Shown: positions 12,218-24,295, counted from the stretch's first letter. The stretch is DNA of 64,000 bases from Mercurialis annua (GCF_937616625.2 NC_065570.1:7574001-7638000), one strand, 5' to 3'. Program-made: numbers and translations. The notes: a model not told the origin generated them from the sequence alone.

Positions 12218-12905
12218 CTGCCATAAACCATGAAAAAGCAATGTCACCATCTTGTGAATGCTTGCATTAAAAGAAGAGTCTTGACTAAGTATAAGTATAA
12301 TAAACAAGCTGTAAAAGTGATTTGATGTCCTCTTTGAAGCATTGTATAATGTTAAAATGGAATATGAAAAACATCGATTCCATAATCGTCCAGTATCCAC
12401 AATTGAAAGTTTTTCAAAAGACTAAAGAGGGAAAACAAAAACATTGATAAAAATGTCAAGCAAATTGATCATACCAAGGTATCCAAGTCAGTACGCACTA
12501 ATACATACTCCAAGAAGTATGAATTTCCATGTACCAACATAAAATTGAACAAAGGAAAACAAACAGAATAATTAAGATTAAATATATCATAAAATTGATG
12601 TGATGGTAAGCATTAATAATACACAAAAACCTTATCCATCTAAGCATGATGGTTTCATTCATATACTGGAATGAAATAGCATCCATTTGGAGCACATTGT
12701 GTTCTTTCCTTCACCAATCCATCAAATATTCGAAGCTCAACCTGACATTAATTGAGCAATTAATTTATCAAACAGTTTAATCAATAACGTACAGTCAAAT
12801 ACAAATTAGTACACTGACACATACTGTGATGTCAGAGTAATCCAATTTTGTATAAGAAAGTGAAAATGAATAGAGAAGGATCGACAAGTATAACAAAGAG
12901 TGTCA

Positions 12906-13042
12906 TTTTGCCAAAGGCATTCGATTAGCATGTCATCTACTCCACCGGAACCAGGACATTCCTATGCTTTCTTCACACTTCCATCCCCAATTTCCAAAAT
13001 TTCCCATATCTTTGCGGATTTGTCAGATGAGACGGTAAGTAC
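12906..13042 (-). pseudogene. Captured AIP1 (actin-interacting WD40 protein) exon fragment
   Basis: After a CAG acceptor the minus strand reads VLTVSSDKSAKIWEILEIGD, a WD-repeat strand, then GSVKKA, a stop, ECPGSGGVDDMLIECLWQND. The CPGSGGVDDM..CLWQND signature is characteristic of plant actin-interacting protein 1, an actin-filament disassembly factor. The TAG stop in the middle makes this copy non-functional. It has the same orientation as the dymeclin fragments 0.7-1.1 kb further along. About 120 bp of another coding-like frame that I cannot identify lies between them (about 12645-12750). Confidence 0.7.
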
Positions 13043-14489
13043 CTGAAGTTTATTGAACATAAAACACATCAATAAGCAGAAACTAAAGACATAGGCATTC
13101 AGATAAAAGCAGTAAAGAAAACAACATTGAAATGCATAATAAAAGAACAGGCAAGAAGAGAGTTATTATCAAATTTCTTATTGAATTTGCGGTGTTCACT
13201 TATCAAGAAACTAGGAATCACAATGCTAATCCATACTCACAATGTTGATCCATAATCTCGATGTTGAACAGATGCAACCACGTTGATCCAAAATTTATTA
13301 TTACTTTTCCTATTACAAGACATGCTTTAACAACTTCACACTTACTGCTCCCCTTTTCTTCCACTGATCCCCTTCCTCATCAAATTGGTACAGCTTCGAT
13401 TTCATTTGAATGTCAAAATTAGCAATTCAAACCAAATCACACAAAACGAGTCAAAAATTTGAACAGAAAGTACTAAAATTAAAAAGCACGGAAACCTAAA
13501 AATTACAAAAACTAAAAAATCATCAAAGTAAGAAAGAAGATTCATACGAGAATAGCATCCTCTTCTTCTTCTCCTAGAATCACATTATAACATGATAATC
13601 AATTAAGAATTGATTACTAATATATAATTATCTAATCGTATAAAAAAATTGTCCTGAAAATATGGCAAAATCAACAATCAAATGCAATTAAATTGGAAGT
13701 GATAAAAATGAAATTCAAATACCTGGCGATCGACCACGGAATAGTAACCGAAAAGGCATGACACATGAAGAACTTTACGGCGACGGCGAGAGCCGAATCA
13801 CCTGCTCTACTGAAGTAATAGAAGGTGACGATGATTTCACGACGGTAGAGGCGGAGAAGGTGGAGGAAGACTGTTGTTGCTGTTGAAACCCTAAAAGAGA
13901 GAAAGGAGAGAGCAAAAATTAAAATGCTGAAATCTCGCGATAGTTTTAGACTTGAAGGAATAAATTAATCATGACTGAGACTTTGCTCGGCATCTCTTTG
14001 GCAGTGAAGTTTATTGGATTAGGCACAATTTACAAGGGTCTCTTGTCACATGTTAACAAAAATATTACTAAAAGGAAGTTTGAGTTTATAAAAATATTTA
14101 ATGTTTTAAATATACCAAACCTCTTAAAAATTAAAATATCAATTTTAGCCAATTATCAATTGAAGAAGGAGAAATTAAATTTATTATAATATTAAATAGT
14201 TTTTTATTAATTGGAATTTATAATATAGCTACAAATATAATTTGGTATGAGATAATAAAAGATAACAGTTTAAAAGTGTTACTAAATTCAGTCAAATTGA
14301 GGCATTTACTTAAGCTAATGCAACAGTTTTCTATATCTGTCGCCTTAAATTGTAAATTTTTGAATTTTATTAATCTCTTTGCAACGAATTTTAACCGTAA
14401 CCTTTCTGTTACCTTATATATACTAATGCAACAGTATTAAAAGTGTTGCTAGGCTAGTGTTGCTGAAAGTGACTTATGTGGTAGTGATA

Positions 14490-15019
14490 AAAAAACTCAA
14501 ATAAAAAAATATATTTAATAGTATACCCCTTCCATCTCATATATGTTAAGTCATTCAGTTTTTTATTTTTTGATGCTTGGCAAGTATATTTCTAACATCC
14601 TCCATACTTTCTCTAGTTTTAAAGTGTGGATGTAAGTGAAGATCTAACTCATAAAGAGGAGCCAATAGCAATTATAGATGGACTAATAAGCCGAAAAATT
14701 ATCCATTTTTTTTAATCCATCTTAACGCTGTAACGCGATTAAATTTAAGTTCAACATTATTTAATTGTTTTTAGTAGCATCTTAAAACACCAAATTAAAT
14801 TCTTTTCACTTGAATAATATTAAAAAAATATTCATATTTATCAAACCAATTAAATATTTCTTGATATTTACAAAAACATCATCTCCATAAAATAAAATAA
14901 AAACAATATTAAAAAAATTAAATTATTTTATATAAATTAATCAAATAAAACACTTCCGACTCCATCGCCGCTTTCGCTATACTTGCCAACACCGTTGGAC
15001 CTGCCGCCAAAGCTCATTT
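14490..15019. other. AT-rich intergenic DNA
   Basis: No gene seen. Around 14525-14560 there is a fragment of the CCATCTCATATATGTTAAGT type that resembles one end of a Stowaway-like MITE, without a partner. Confidence 0.35.
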
Positions 15020-15330
15020 TTCCATGAAAGACGAGCATATATGCTCGTCTTCTTGAAGAAGACAAGTCTAGTTCGTCTCTCACGGGAGACGTTCGACTCC
15101 CATGAGAGACGAACTCTATTTCGCATAGACGAGCATATCTGTAGGTTTTTTTTAGAAAGACGAATTTGGTTCGTCTCTTATAGGAGCAAACCAGCACTGT
15201 TCGTCTCCCATTAGAGACTAACTCTGGTTCGTCTTTGTCTCCCTCGTGAGACAAAGATGTTGTTCGTCTCCTATGTGACCATGGTAGACAAACAGATGGG
15301 AGGACGAGCGACGGTGGGTTTGTGGTCCAA
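15020..15330. repeat. Array of GTTCGTCTC/GAGACGAAC inverted words
   Basis: The words GTTCGTCTC and GAGACGAAC, with variants, occur about ten times in alternating orientation over 310 bp (for example TTCGTCTCTCACGGGAGACG). This gives a 136-codon minus-strand frame rich in Arg and Ser that has the look of a repeat translation, not a gene. The host element was not delimited. Confidence 0.7.
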
Positions 15331-15717
15331 CGAAGGTGGTGAGTCATGGATCCGACGAAGGAGATGGTACACTTGAAATATCAATTTTTATTTTATTTAA
15401 TTTTTAATGAAATTTAACAATTAATTATATATTTATCTACTTAATTTTTTTATTTAGAATTTATTTGAATTGTTTAAAGGGCTGTTTGAATTTGTCTAAA
15501 TAAAAAAAAGTATGATATGACCCTTAAATTTAATTATTCTCAAAATTTCATCTCTTAGTAATAAATTGTCTAATTTTTTCAATTTAGGGTGATACTGAAA
15601 ATAAAAAATATGAAATAAAATAAAACTGACCGTTTTAAAAGATCAGGGTGCTATTAAAAAAAATAAAAATCACTACTTTTTAGCCTATTTAACGTGCTAT
15701 GGAAAAGCAAAGGTACT

Positions 15718-16351
15718 GATGCATTCACTTGAGAGACGGAATAAGGTATACATATAGAACAATCTTTTTAATTGAGTTTATTGATGTAAATTGAATCCTA
15801 CTATAATTATAATGAAACCGAGTCATACAAAATGTATCCTCCGGGAAAATATCAATTCTCGCATAAAATATAAAAATCTGAATATATCGGTAACCGAATT
15901 TATGAGATTTGCCATGTCTGAAGATTAAAGGAAGAATCATCCGAATTTCCAGGATAAGCCGGAATTCCAGAAGACTCGAAAAAAAACGCGTTATCTGAAG
16001 GATTCGCCTAAAGACCGAATTTACGGAATGTTTTTCCTATTTGGATGCAAACTCCAACTTAGGAAGATAAACTGTAAGACATTTCTGAATAAAACTTTCT
16101 CTTGAATAAAAAATCTCTTTCCTATTCAAGTTCAACACCTACAAAATATGATCGTTTTTCTATTTCAAGTCTATTAGATATTCTCTCAACTACTATATAA
16201 AGAGATTAAGTTATGTCTAAAAACACAATTTTATATTCATAAACTAAAAACGCAGCTTAAAATCTAAACTGACATTAACATTAGAAAGTTAATCGAATAA
16301 CCACCGTCAGGTTAGCTTCTATCTTATTTTGCAGATTACACACCGAATCAG
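15718..16351 (+). mobile_element. LTR-like block, probable Gypsy LTR relic
   Basis: A TATA-like element (CTATATAAAGAG) sits at about 16193. The end region (ACCACCGTC, TCTTATTTTGCAG, then CACACCGAATCA) is similar to the LTR end beside the primer site at 6640. This suggests an LTR of the same lineage in plus orientation. The proposed ends are TGATGCATTCAC and CCGAATCA, but the flanks (GGTAC and GAAGT) do not form a target duplication, so the borders are uncertain. Confidence 0.4.
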
Positions 16352-16907
16352 AAGTTAGACTCCGTCATTTATTATGAAAATTAATTAGTTAAATGACTTA
16401 AGTGCATGACAGAAAAATAATAAAGACTAGATTGATTATTTTTCAAAACATTGCAAAAGAAAAAAAAGTCAATTTTCAGCTCTTGCATAACCTTTCTTTT
16501 CTCCCTCTAATACCCTAACCTTGAACATTAACTGTTTACTTCAAACCTTTGTTCATCATCGGACGATAACTAAAACGCAACAAATCAAATTGACCCTTAG
16601 CGCATATATTCCGTGTATAATCTTATATTTTGGTGTCACAATTGGTGATTCCAACCTCCGATCGCTAGATCACCAACGTTCTTCGCTCATATTTTTAGGA
16701 GTTGATAGCTAATAGAATTTTGTGTTTTCGTTGTTATTTCATTCATTTTGGATCTCGACGAAAATATTTGGTTGTAACTCTTGTTCAGAAATAAATGCTC
16801 ATTAATTTGTTGTAAATATAATATAATCCAACTTTTATATGAGATAAATAATCATTTAAATAAGACTGAAACTAGAAAGGAAAAAAAAAATAGAAGTACA
16901 TTAACCT
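16352..16907. other. Intergenic DNA, nothing recognised
   Basis: No supported gene. A 63-codon frame at 16521-16712 has no recognisable domain and no splice context. Confidence 0.35.
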
Positions 16908-17099
16908 CAATGGGAGTTGGTTCAAGTGGTAAGCGGCTTGATATCGCTTAAGTAAGGTCTCGGGTTCGAGTCCTTGTGAATGCAAAAAATTCCCAATGGT
17001 AGACTCACCCACCATGTCAGGTGCGCGACACAGGTCGGATCCGGATTAGTCAGGGCGAAGCCTTGAAAACCGGATGGGTTTGCCAAAAAAAAATAAAAA
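16908..17099 (+). mobile_element. tRNA-derived SINE (family B)
   Basis: The head is tRNA-like, with an A box TGGTTCAAGTGG at 16918-16929 and a perfect B box GGTTCGAGTCC at 16963-16973, the spacing of an RNA polymerase III promoter. A tRNA-unrelated body follows (with GTAGACTCACCCACC and GGATCCGGATTAGTC words) and then an A-rich tail at about 17083-17099. The length, about 190 bp, is normal for plant SINEs. A target duplication is not evident, partly because both flanks are A-rich. Confidence 0.85.
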
Positions 17100-18328
17100 T
17101 ATGTATGGCCTAAAAAAACCACAACTAACAAGTAGAAAAGTTTTCTTTCATTTAATTTTTTGGGTTTTAATATTAATGCAAAGAATGTTGAAATTTCAAC
17201 GTTGACCTCTTCACTATTGGCACAATAATACACATCCATTCTTCACTTTTTTTTTACAGAACGCAAGGACTTTATTTACTACTAGTATATTTTATAAACT
17301 ACACATGAACGCATAAACATATATAATTGAAGTCAAAGTAATATAATTTCATTAATTTGCTAATTAGCCGCACTCTACTCACCAGTACGTAAACTATCAT
17401 TTAATAACCTTTCCTGTAACTGCAGTAACTGCACATGTTTGGTTTACAAATTAAAAAAGATGAAAAATTAACCAAGTTGTTATAAATAAAAAAAAATTCA
17501 AAATAATACTATTGAAAAAGGCTGTTTAATCACATTCCATCAATTAATAAGAATCGAGACTAAAGACTTATTTGAAGGTTAACAAATTTGCTACAGCTGT
17601 ACCGTATTTTAATTTATTTACTTGGTAATTAACTTATAAAATTGGTCACTGAAAAAATATCAAATTAATATTTAATTGGTTACATGCATGTTTAAAATAT
17701 AAGGTATAATGTGACATAAATAATCAAAAATTATTGCTATATATATAAACTTCACCGTAAATAACTAAAAAATTATCAAATTCACCTAAAAAGAAGCCTA
17801 ATTGTCAAATTAAAATATAACTATAATGTCCTAAAAAAATTTCAACCTTTTAATTTTTCTTTTTAATTTCACTCTAAATCCACAACTTTATATTTTAATT
17901 GGACCTTCAAACATCAAAATTATAAAATAAACAATTACCCGCCATACACTCTTTTAAAATCCGCCATGCTTATGTTAATATGGTTGTGTAGCATCTCCTT
18001 GCAAATAATCGCGTTGTACAAACGTCCAATAATATTCAGAGTTTAGATATTATACATTGCAGCGATGAATAAGTCAATCTATCACTATTCATGACTTCCA
18101 TAACCAAAAACATGGCAATTACATGAAAATATATCAAAGTCTAGAATGCAAAGAAAATTCAAAACCTTCTTCACACGGCACTGAAGATTAAAAAAAATCA
18201 GTGGATATAGTTCATCTTCCTGGTCTTTCTTTGATGATTATAACTTAACAGTCACAGTCTCTCTCCTACCCATCTCATATTTTTCTATTAAATTAAGCCC
18301 AAATTTTTCTTTTTCATTACAAGAATCT
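17100..18328 (+). promoter_or_regulatory. Upstream region of the lectin receptor kinase
   Basis: AT-rich non-coding DNA. The last 100 bp before the start codon are C/T-rich (TCTCTCTCCTACCCATCTC), typical of a plant 5' leader. No unambiguous TATA box was found. Confidence 0.35.
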
Positions 18329-20371
18329 ATGGCTTCTTCTTCTTTGATGATCCCTCTACTTTGTCTTACAACACTTCTGTTTTCTCTTATTAATCAAGCT
18401 CAATCTGAAGCGTTCATTTTCAATAATTTTACTGGAACTGAAGATACTGTTCTTCTTGATAGAGCTTCTATTTTGAAGAACAATGGTGCTCTCAGGCTCA
18501 CTAATACATCACAAAACGCTATCGGACATGCTTTTTTTCATAAACCTATACAGATGTTCAACAGAACAAAGCAAAATATTACTACTTCTTTTAACACAAC
18601 TTTTGTTTTTTCGATTGTCCCTCCAAAAGGAGACCAATCAGCCGGCGGCTACGGTCTGGCCTTCGTGTTGGCTCCCACCTCCACGATTCCCGGAGCTGAG
18701 GGGGGGCAGTATCTGGGCCTTTTTAATAGAGAGAATAATGGTCAGTCCTCAAATCATATTTTTGCTGTGGAATTCGACACGGTTACAGGATTCAATGAAA
18801 ACGCGAGCAGTAGCGGTAACCACGTTGGTATTAATATCAACAATATGGATTCGAATACGTCGAAGGCGGCGGCTTACACCAGCGCCACCGACATGTTGGA
18901 CGAAGACGGACTTGACTTGCACAACGGCCAGCCGATTCAGGCGTGGGTGGAATACGACGGCGTTAACAAAGTTGTGAACGTAACCATTTGTCCGATGAAG
19001 AAACCGAAACCGATCAAACCGCTTATTACATATAATCTGGATCTATCCAACATCGTTTTGGAGTCTACTTATGTTGGTTTCTCCGCCTCCACAGGGGTAA
19101 CCGCGAGCGCTCATTATATTCTTGGATGGAGTTTTTCAACGACCGGAGCAGCTCCGGCGCTGAATCTTGATCAGCTTCCTATGCCGCCACCGGAGGAAGG
19201 CTCGTCGACTTTTCCTCACACAGTTGTTGCCCTAATCGTCTCTTTAAGCGTTACGGCTATTCTTTTGATCGGAATACTTCTGTTTCTAACTTTTTATAAA
19301 GGAATGTGGCGGTCGGAGGTTCTTGAAGATTGGGAGCTAGACTGTCCTCACCGGTTTCGCTTCAAGGATCTTTACACGGCGACAAAAGGTTTTAAAGAGA
19401 GTGAGATTATCGGAGCCGGAGGGTTTGGTACAGTTTACAAAGCTGTAAACCCTAGTAATGGAAATGAAGTTGCTGTGAAGAAGATAACTCGTAACTCAGT
19501 CGCGGGAATGAGAGAATTCGCGGCGGAGATCGAAAGTCTTGGCCGATTAAGGCACAAACACTTGGTGAATCTGCAAGGTTGGTGTAAGAGAAAAACTGAT
19601 CTTCTTTTAGTATATGATTATATACCAAATGGAAGCCTGGATACGCTCTTGTTCAACCCGAAAAACGGCATCGTACTAAGCTGGGAACAAAGATTCGCCA
19701 TTGTTAAAGGCATAGCTTCGGGTCTTCTATATCTTCACGAAGAATGGGAGCAAGTGGTGATTCATAGAGACATCAAATCAAGCAATGTCCTAATAGATTC
19801 CGAAATGAACGGACGATTAGGCGATTTCGGTCTCGCGAGATTATACGACCACGGCGTAAATTCACACACCACGAATATTGTAGGCACAATCGGGTACATT
19901 GCGCCGGAGCTTGCGAGAACCGGAAAAGCTTCGACAAGCTCCGACGTGTTCGCCTACGGAGTTCTTCTACTCGAAACAGCTACCGGCCGCCGACCGTTGG
20001 AGTCGAGCAATTTCATATTGGTTGATTGGGTGATGGAATGCCAGCAAATAGGTAGCATTGTTGATGCAATTGATCCGAAGTTGAATTCAAAATACGAGGT
20101 TAAAGAAATGGAATTGGTATTACAATTAGGGCTTATTTGTTCTCATAAGAAACCAAATTTTAGACCTAGCATGAGACAAGTTACGAGGTATCTTAATGGA
20201 GATGAGAAGCTTCCAGTAATACAAGATTGGGGTTCATTTGATTCTCATCGTTTAAGTCAAATAAGTTCAAGATTGATGCAACTGAGTTCATGTGAAATGA
20301 CTAGTACTATTGAATATCATTCATCTTCTGTTACTTATATGTCTACGGGTTCTTTAGATGCAGGGAGATAG
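18329..20371 (+). CDS. L-type lectin-domain receptor-like kinase, LecRK VI-like
   Basis: This is a single-exon 680-residue plasma-membrane receptor kinase. Residues 1-26 form a signal peptide. A legume-lectin ectodomain runs from about 27 to 271 (AFIFNNFTG start, FAVEFDT at 145-151, NHVGININ at 164-171). A transmembrane helix lies at about 298-323, and a Ser/Thr kinase at about 355-630. The kinase looks active: glycine loop GAGGFG 362-367, Lys384 in VAVKK, HRD 479-481 (RD type), DFG 499-501, APE 525-527. The juxtamembrane EDWELDCPHRF and GFKES motifs resemble Arabidopsis clade VI LecRKs, which are known in defence and ABA responses; clade placement is by memory. The ectodomain lacks the Asp of the ADGLAF motif of sugar-binding legume lectins (YGLAF here), as is common in LecRKs, so the ligand may not be a sugar. 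The start is the first in-frame ATG and opens the signal peptide. A possible AATAAA polyadenylation signal lies at 20522. Confidence 0.96.
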   Translation: MASSSLMIPLLCLTTLLFSLINQAQSEAFIFNNFTGTEDTVLLDRASILKNNGALRLTNTSQNAIGHAFFHKPIQMFNRTKQNITTSFNTTFVFSIVPPKGDQSAGGYGLAFVLAPTSTIPGAEGGQYLGLFNRENNGQSSNHIFAVEFDTVTGFNENASSSGNHVGININNMDSNTSKAAAYTSATDMLDEDGLDLHNGQPIQAWVEYDGVNKVVNVTICPMKKPKPIKPLITYNLDLSNIVLESTYVGFSASTGVTASAHYILGWSFSTTGAAPALNLDQLPMPPPEEGSSTFPHTVVALIVSLSVTAILLIGILLFLTFYKGMWRSEVLEDWELDCPHRFRFKDLYTATKGFKESEIIGAGGFGTVYKAVNPSNGNEVAVKKITRNSVAGMREFAAEIESLGRLRHKHLVNLQGWCKRKTDLLLVYDYIPNGSLDTLLFNPKNGIVLSWEQRFAIVKGIASGLLYLHEEWEQVVIHRDIKSSNVLIDSEMNGRLGDFGLARLYDHGVNSHTTNIVGTIGYIAPELARTGKASTSSDVFAYGVLLLETATGRRPLESSNFILVDWVMECQQIGSIVDAIDPKLNSKYEVKEMELVLQLGLICSHKKPNFRPSMRQVTRYLNGDEKLPVIQDWGSFDSHRLSQISSRLMQLSSCEMTSTIEYHSSSVTYMSTGSLDAGR

Positions 20372-21345
20372 AATATTAGTTCATGTTCTTGATCTTATAA
20401 TGTTTTTATATTTTTATAGGTTAAATATTAATTTAGGAATTACTTTCACGTTCAATTCATTGGGAACAGTCTCTTAACACAGAGTTCTGACTTGTAATAA
20501 TTCTTCAAGATTAATAATCTAATAAACTCATTTTTGACTTTTCTGTGTCTTCACTTGCAAGAAAACTTGTGCCACATGCAACTGTATTTTTTTTATTATT
20601 ATTATAATGCGTTGACGGAATCGAACTTGGTAGGTCAAATGCAACTATTCACAATATATATGACGGTAGTTAAAACTGTGACTATGGATCTTAAGTTTTG
20701 AGCTAATCCCAATTAATTAACTAAAATATAATCCTTGAAAATCTTTAAATGACGTCTTTGTAAGAGTATATAGATTGCAACTGCTGTAGCTTACTTTGAA
20801 TATGTAAAAATTCAATTATTATGCCACATTATTCCTACCAATCATATTATTTTGTTTAATTACTCTCCATTAGCTCACGGACGCACACTACTAAAACAGG
20901 AAAAAAGGAATACGTAAACTTTCTTTTATCTATCATTGGTAGTATAATTATTCTAATTTTGCTCAGTGCTTATTAAAAAAAATGTATTAATAGTTGGAAG
21001 AGGTAGAAACTGTGTAAGTCACAATAGCTTCGCAAATTTGCCAATCACTATTACCATATATGCCACACACAAAATATCACCCAAAATCAATCAAACTTTT
21101 CGAAATTCTTAACATAACCAAATGAATCAAATTACTGAAGTTTCAGTTTAATTCGATCGTTTCAATAATACCAAATGTGGCACACTATAATATAGGAAAT
21201 GAATTTAAAACACACAATCAAAGAATTGTTTATTATTTAGATGGCTTCTATATAGTAATTTACAAAAAATAAATGTGAGTATTTATCTTTTTATACAAAT
21301 GGATAAATTACAATCACTTCCATTCAATAATTAGTAATAAGATAC
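20372..21345. other. 3' flank of the lectin kinase, AT-rich
   Basis: This holds the 3' UTR (AATAAA at 20522-20527) and then AT-rich DNA without genes. Confidence 0.4.
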
Positions 21346-21347
21346 CA

Positions 21348-21457
21348 ACGAGTTATAATTCAAATGATATAAACGTTGAGCAGCAAACTGTTACGTCGTG
21401 GATTCAAATTTCTTCCACAAGCAAGTGCTTTTCCTCTCCAATTATCAAAAAACAATA
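21348..21457 (+). mobile_element. tRNA-derived SINE (family A), plus strand
   Basis: Same order of motifs as the copy at 7495-7603: an A-box-like TATAATTCAAATGA, GCAGCAAACTGTTA in the middle, a B-box-like GTGGATTCAAAT, the shared CTCTCCAATTAT near the end, and an A-rich tail. The two copies are diverged at many positions. The terminal bases are approximate. Confidence 0.5.
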
Positions 21458-21639
21458 TTGTAATAAGATAATCTAATTAAACTAAAATTTTCAAACATTA
21501 GATAATAATATTTTTAAATTTACTTATTTTGACCATGAGTAACATAGTAGACGGGGTATAAGCAAATATTTTTCAGGACTTGACTTTTTACATTAAATTT
21601 TCTATGTCAAGCACCACTCTTTTGTTACTGCACTATGCT

Positions 21640-21760
21640 TAAAACGCGCTGGAACGGGCGCCTTGATTATGCGAGTACACTCGAGTTGCCGACAAGTTGG
21701 CAAATGAGGGTCTCTCGGCTTGGAGATGGGATCCCACCACTTGATGCTATGAATATCAGA
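21640..21760 (+). pseudogene. RNase H remnant of a LINE-like element
   Basis: One plus-strand frame gives TRVADKLANEGLSAWRWDPT, which matches the C-terminal end of the RNase H domain found in plant LINE polyproteins (usual form REANRVADKLA). Nothing upstream or downstream continues it. The assignment rests on this one motif. Confidence 0.4.
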
Positions 21761-22102
21761 AATTTTGCATTAGGGACAAAGACTCGAGTCTTCAACCACA
21801 TAATTTAATACATAAATGTCAACCCAAGTTGGTTCTAAGAAGCACAATACAAATTCAAATGGCAACCAAATAAATCTCCTAAATTAATTTTCAACTCTTC
21901 AATTGAAATTTAAAAGTCATCTCTCTCTAATACCGAGTGCCTACGAAATAGAACAATACTTTGATGGATACTACAAAGACTTTTCAACCTATAAAGAAAA
22001 AATTATGTGAATCAAACCGATCGCGACGAATACTGGAGAGAAACTCGGGTGGCGCGTCGTATTTAAAAAGCATGTGAAGGAGCTTGTTGCAGTAGCTGAA
22101 GT

Positions 22103-22647
22103 TAGGGATGACAATGGGGAGGGGATTTCCCGTTCCCCGTGGGGACCCGCCCCTAATGGGGCGGGGAATTCCCACCAATTACCCCCATGGGTACGGGGAT
22201 GGGGAAAAACCATTCCCCAACCACGGGGATGGGGACGGGACGGGGAGTGTAGTCCCCACCCCGTCTCAATGGGGACCCGATTTATATTTATGCATATTTA
22301 TATTATATTATAGATTTGTGTATGTTATTTATAATTTTAAATAATTTAACTTAATTTTTTTTACTAGTTTCCATTTAGTTATAAATATATAATATTATAA
22401 AAAATAATAGTATTTTCTATAATTAATTTTTTTAAAGATCTTATGAAAATAATAAAATTATTTATAAATTACATTTAATTGTACGGGGATCGGGGATCCC
22501 TATAAAAATGGGGAATCCATGGGGATGGGGACGGAGATGATTTTACCCCTATTAATTAAATGGGGACGAGGATGGGGATTCCCCATAGACGCGATGATGG
22601 GATGGGGATGGCTTCCCCGTCCCCACCCCGCCCCATTGCCATCCCTA
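22103..22647. mobile_element. hAT-like MITE with GGGGATGGGG ends
   Basis: The ends are TAGGGATGACAATGGGGAGG and its inverted partner CCCATTGCCATCCCTA. This is the same type as the well-defined elements at 41565 and 48074. G-rich runs (GGGGATGGGGACGGGG) and their complements fill both ends, with an AT-rich centre. The 8-bp flanks (GCTGAAGT and ATAAATTA) do not match, so the target duplication has decayed or one side was rearranged. Small reading frames across it are artefacts. Confidence 0.7.
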
Positions 22648-24295
22648 ATAAATTATAGCGAGAATGAAGGAACTGTGAGAGATGTTGAAATTCAAATTTG
22701 GACGAACTATTCTGATTATCGAGGCAAAGGAGGACGAATTTGAGGCGAAAATTAATTGCGGTCGTGGCGGTCAGTAACAGCGAGGATGAGGTGAGAGAAG
22801 GAAGAGAGATAATTTTCATTTTCGGTGATGGAGAGGTCACGACAAGAAAGAGGAAGCAAAGTCCATCGAACGAAGGTAATAAAAAGGAGAATTAAAATTA
22901 TTAGACGGAGGAAGAAGATGAATGAATGAAATAAGGTGGATGACATGGATATTCCTAATGACATATATATTAAAGAGACCTTTTGCATGGAAAAAAGTTG
23001 ACAAAGTTAAAAGCCTCTGTTAGCAAGGTGGTAAAAAAATTGAGTTTAGGTGTTTAAATGTACTTTTTTTAATATGATGGGTTATTTGTACCAACTGAAA
23101 AAACAAGATGATTTTTTGTACCTTTTACCTTTAATTATTTAAATAGCATAAAATGTATTTAATGTAACAGTAGTAGTAGTAGAATTATTATTACCTATTA
23201 AGATAAATTATAATATAATTATATATAATATAACAAAAATATAAATATAGTTAAGAATACAATAATATTTTAAAACTAATTAATAGTGTATATATATATA
23301 TATATATGCTTAGACACAAAATTAATCGCGTCATAAACAAATCGACCCATTTATGTCGTAAGCCTATTTACATCAAATCCAAACTCATTTAAATTCATGT
23401 CACGTCATGTCATTACCATTTAATCATGTCATATCTGAAATTATTGGTCCTGCGGCCTCTAATCCTTTAATATTTGGAAAAGAAAACTTAAAATATTTTG
23501 AAACCCTTAAAAAAGTAAAAACTCTTAAATTCTCATAATTACATTTTTCGTATTATAATAACTATTTTCACAAACAAATACTCAGATTCTCTAAACTATA
23601 GAACTCTAACGAGTCCACCATCCTTGACCCTCGATGCAAACAACCCCAGTAGTTGCAGTAAATAAGTTAGCCAGAACCACGTCAAGAAAAAAGGTAAGTT
23701 CTATAGTCTTACAAATATTTTAATGTCAAAACTTGGCGTCAATGTCAATCCTCAAAACTCAACCTATCAGAGAAATCACAAGTCACCGGAGACTTGCAAT
23801 CATGCACGCAACAGTTTCAACAAAGGTAGACGGAACAAAAGGTAACTAAGGAATATAACAGCAGAAACTAATAATGGGCATCTTTCCCATTCCGAAGCTT
23901 GCCATAACTATCAAGTTGAAAATAAACACAAATCTGAACAAGTTATGACATGAAGGCCATAAGAAAGAATCAAAGAACTGGTCCAACAATTAAATTTTCA
24001 GCAATTTGATGGGGATGAATGCCGAAACCATTAAATAAAATGACCTAATAAACCACCGATTAGTGGCACGGTTTAGCAAAGCATTTAACAAAAGATTTCT
24101 CTTCCATCCTATTGAGATCAGCAGAAAATGATAGACAGAACACACAAGGTTGCTTTTTTTCCCTTGTCTTTGACACTTTTTACCAGACTAAAACGGAAAA
24201 GAGCAAAAAAAACACAGAAGAGTGTTCTCTGCTAATCTACCAAGAAACAATTGGCCATAAACAGCCATTATACTCACAGAGAGATCAAGCTAATC
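22648..24295. other. Intergenic DNA and importin 3' flank
   Basis: No gene was recognised. A short (TA)n run lies at about 23290-23308. Around 23080-23135 there is a GGTTATTTGTACCAACTG to TTTTTGTACCTTTTACC segment of the kind seen at MITE ends. The last part should hold the 3' UTR of the importin gene. Confidence 0.35.

Larger units (their letters stand above)
10736..14486. mobile_element. CACTA (En/Spm) transposon carrying host-gene fragments
   Basis: The element begins CACTACCACATATGTCACTT and ends with the inverted match (GTGACTTATGTGGTAGTG), extended by TTTCAGCAACA on both sides. It is flanked by the 3-bp repeat ATA (10733-10735 and 14487-14489), the size expected for CACTA elements. Both ends (10755-11190 and 14320-14470) carry many GCAACAGTTT-type subterminal repeats in both orientations, as known for this superfamily. 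No transposase domain is recognisable in the 3.75 kb, so it is non-autonomous. The interior carries minus-strand exon fragments resembling AIP1 and dymeclin. Confidence 0.85.

Noticed and set aside
14937..15347. 136-codon minus-strand frame
   Set aside because: Arg/Ser-rich translation of an inverted-word array; no splice or domain support.
18483..18977. 164-codon frame inside the lectin kinase
   Set aside because: Out-of-frame shadow of the lectin domain; no domain of its own.
20590..20650. tRNA-like B box (minus-strand GTTCGATTCC)
   Set aside because: No A box or body at the right spacing; too little to call a SINE or tRNA.
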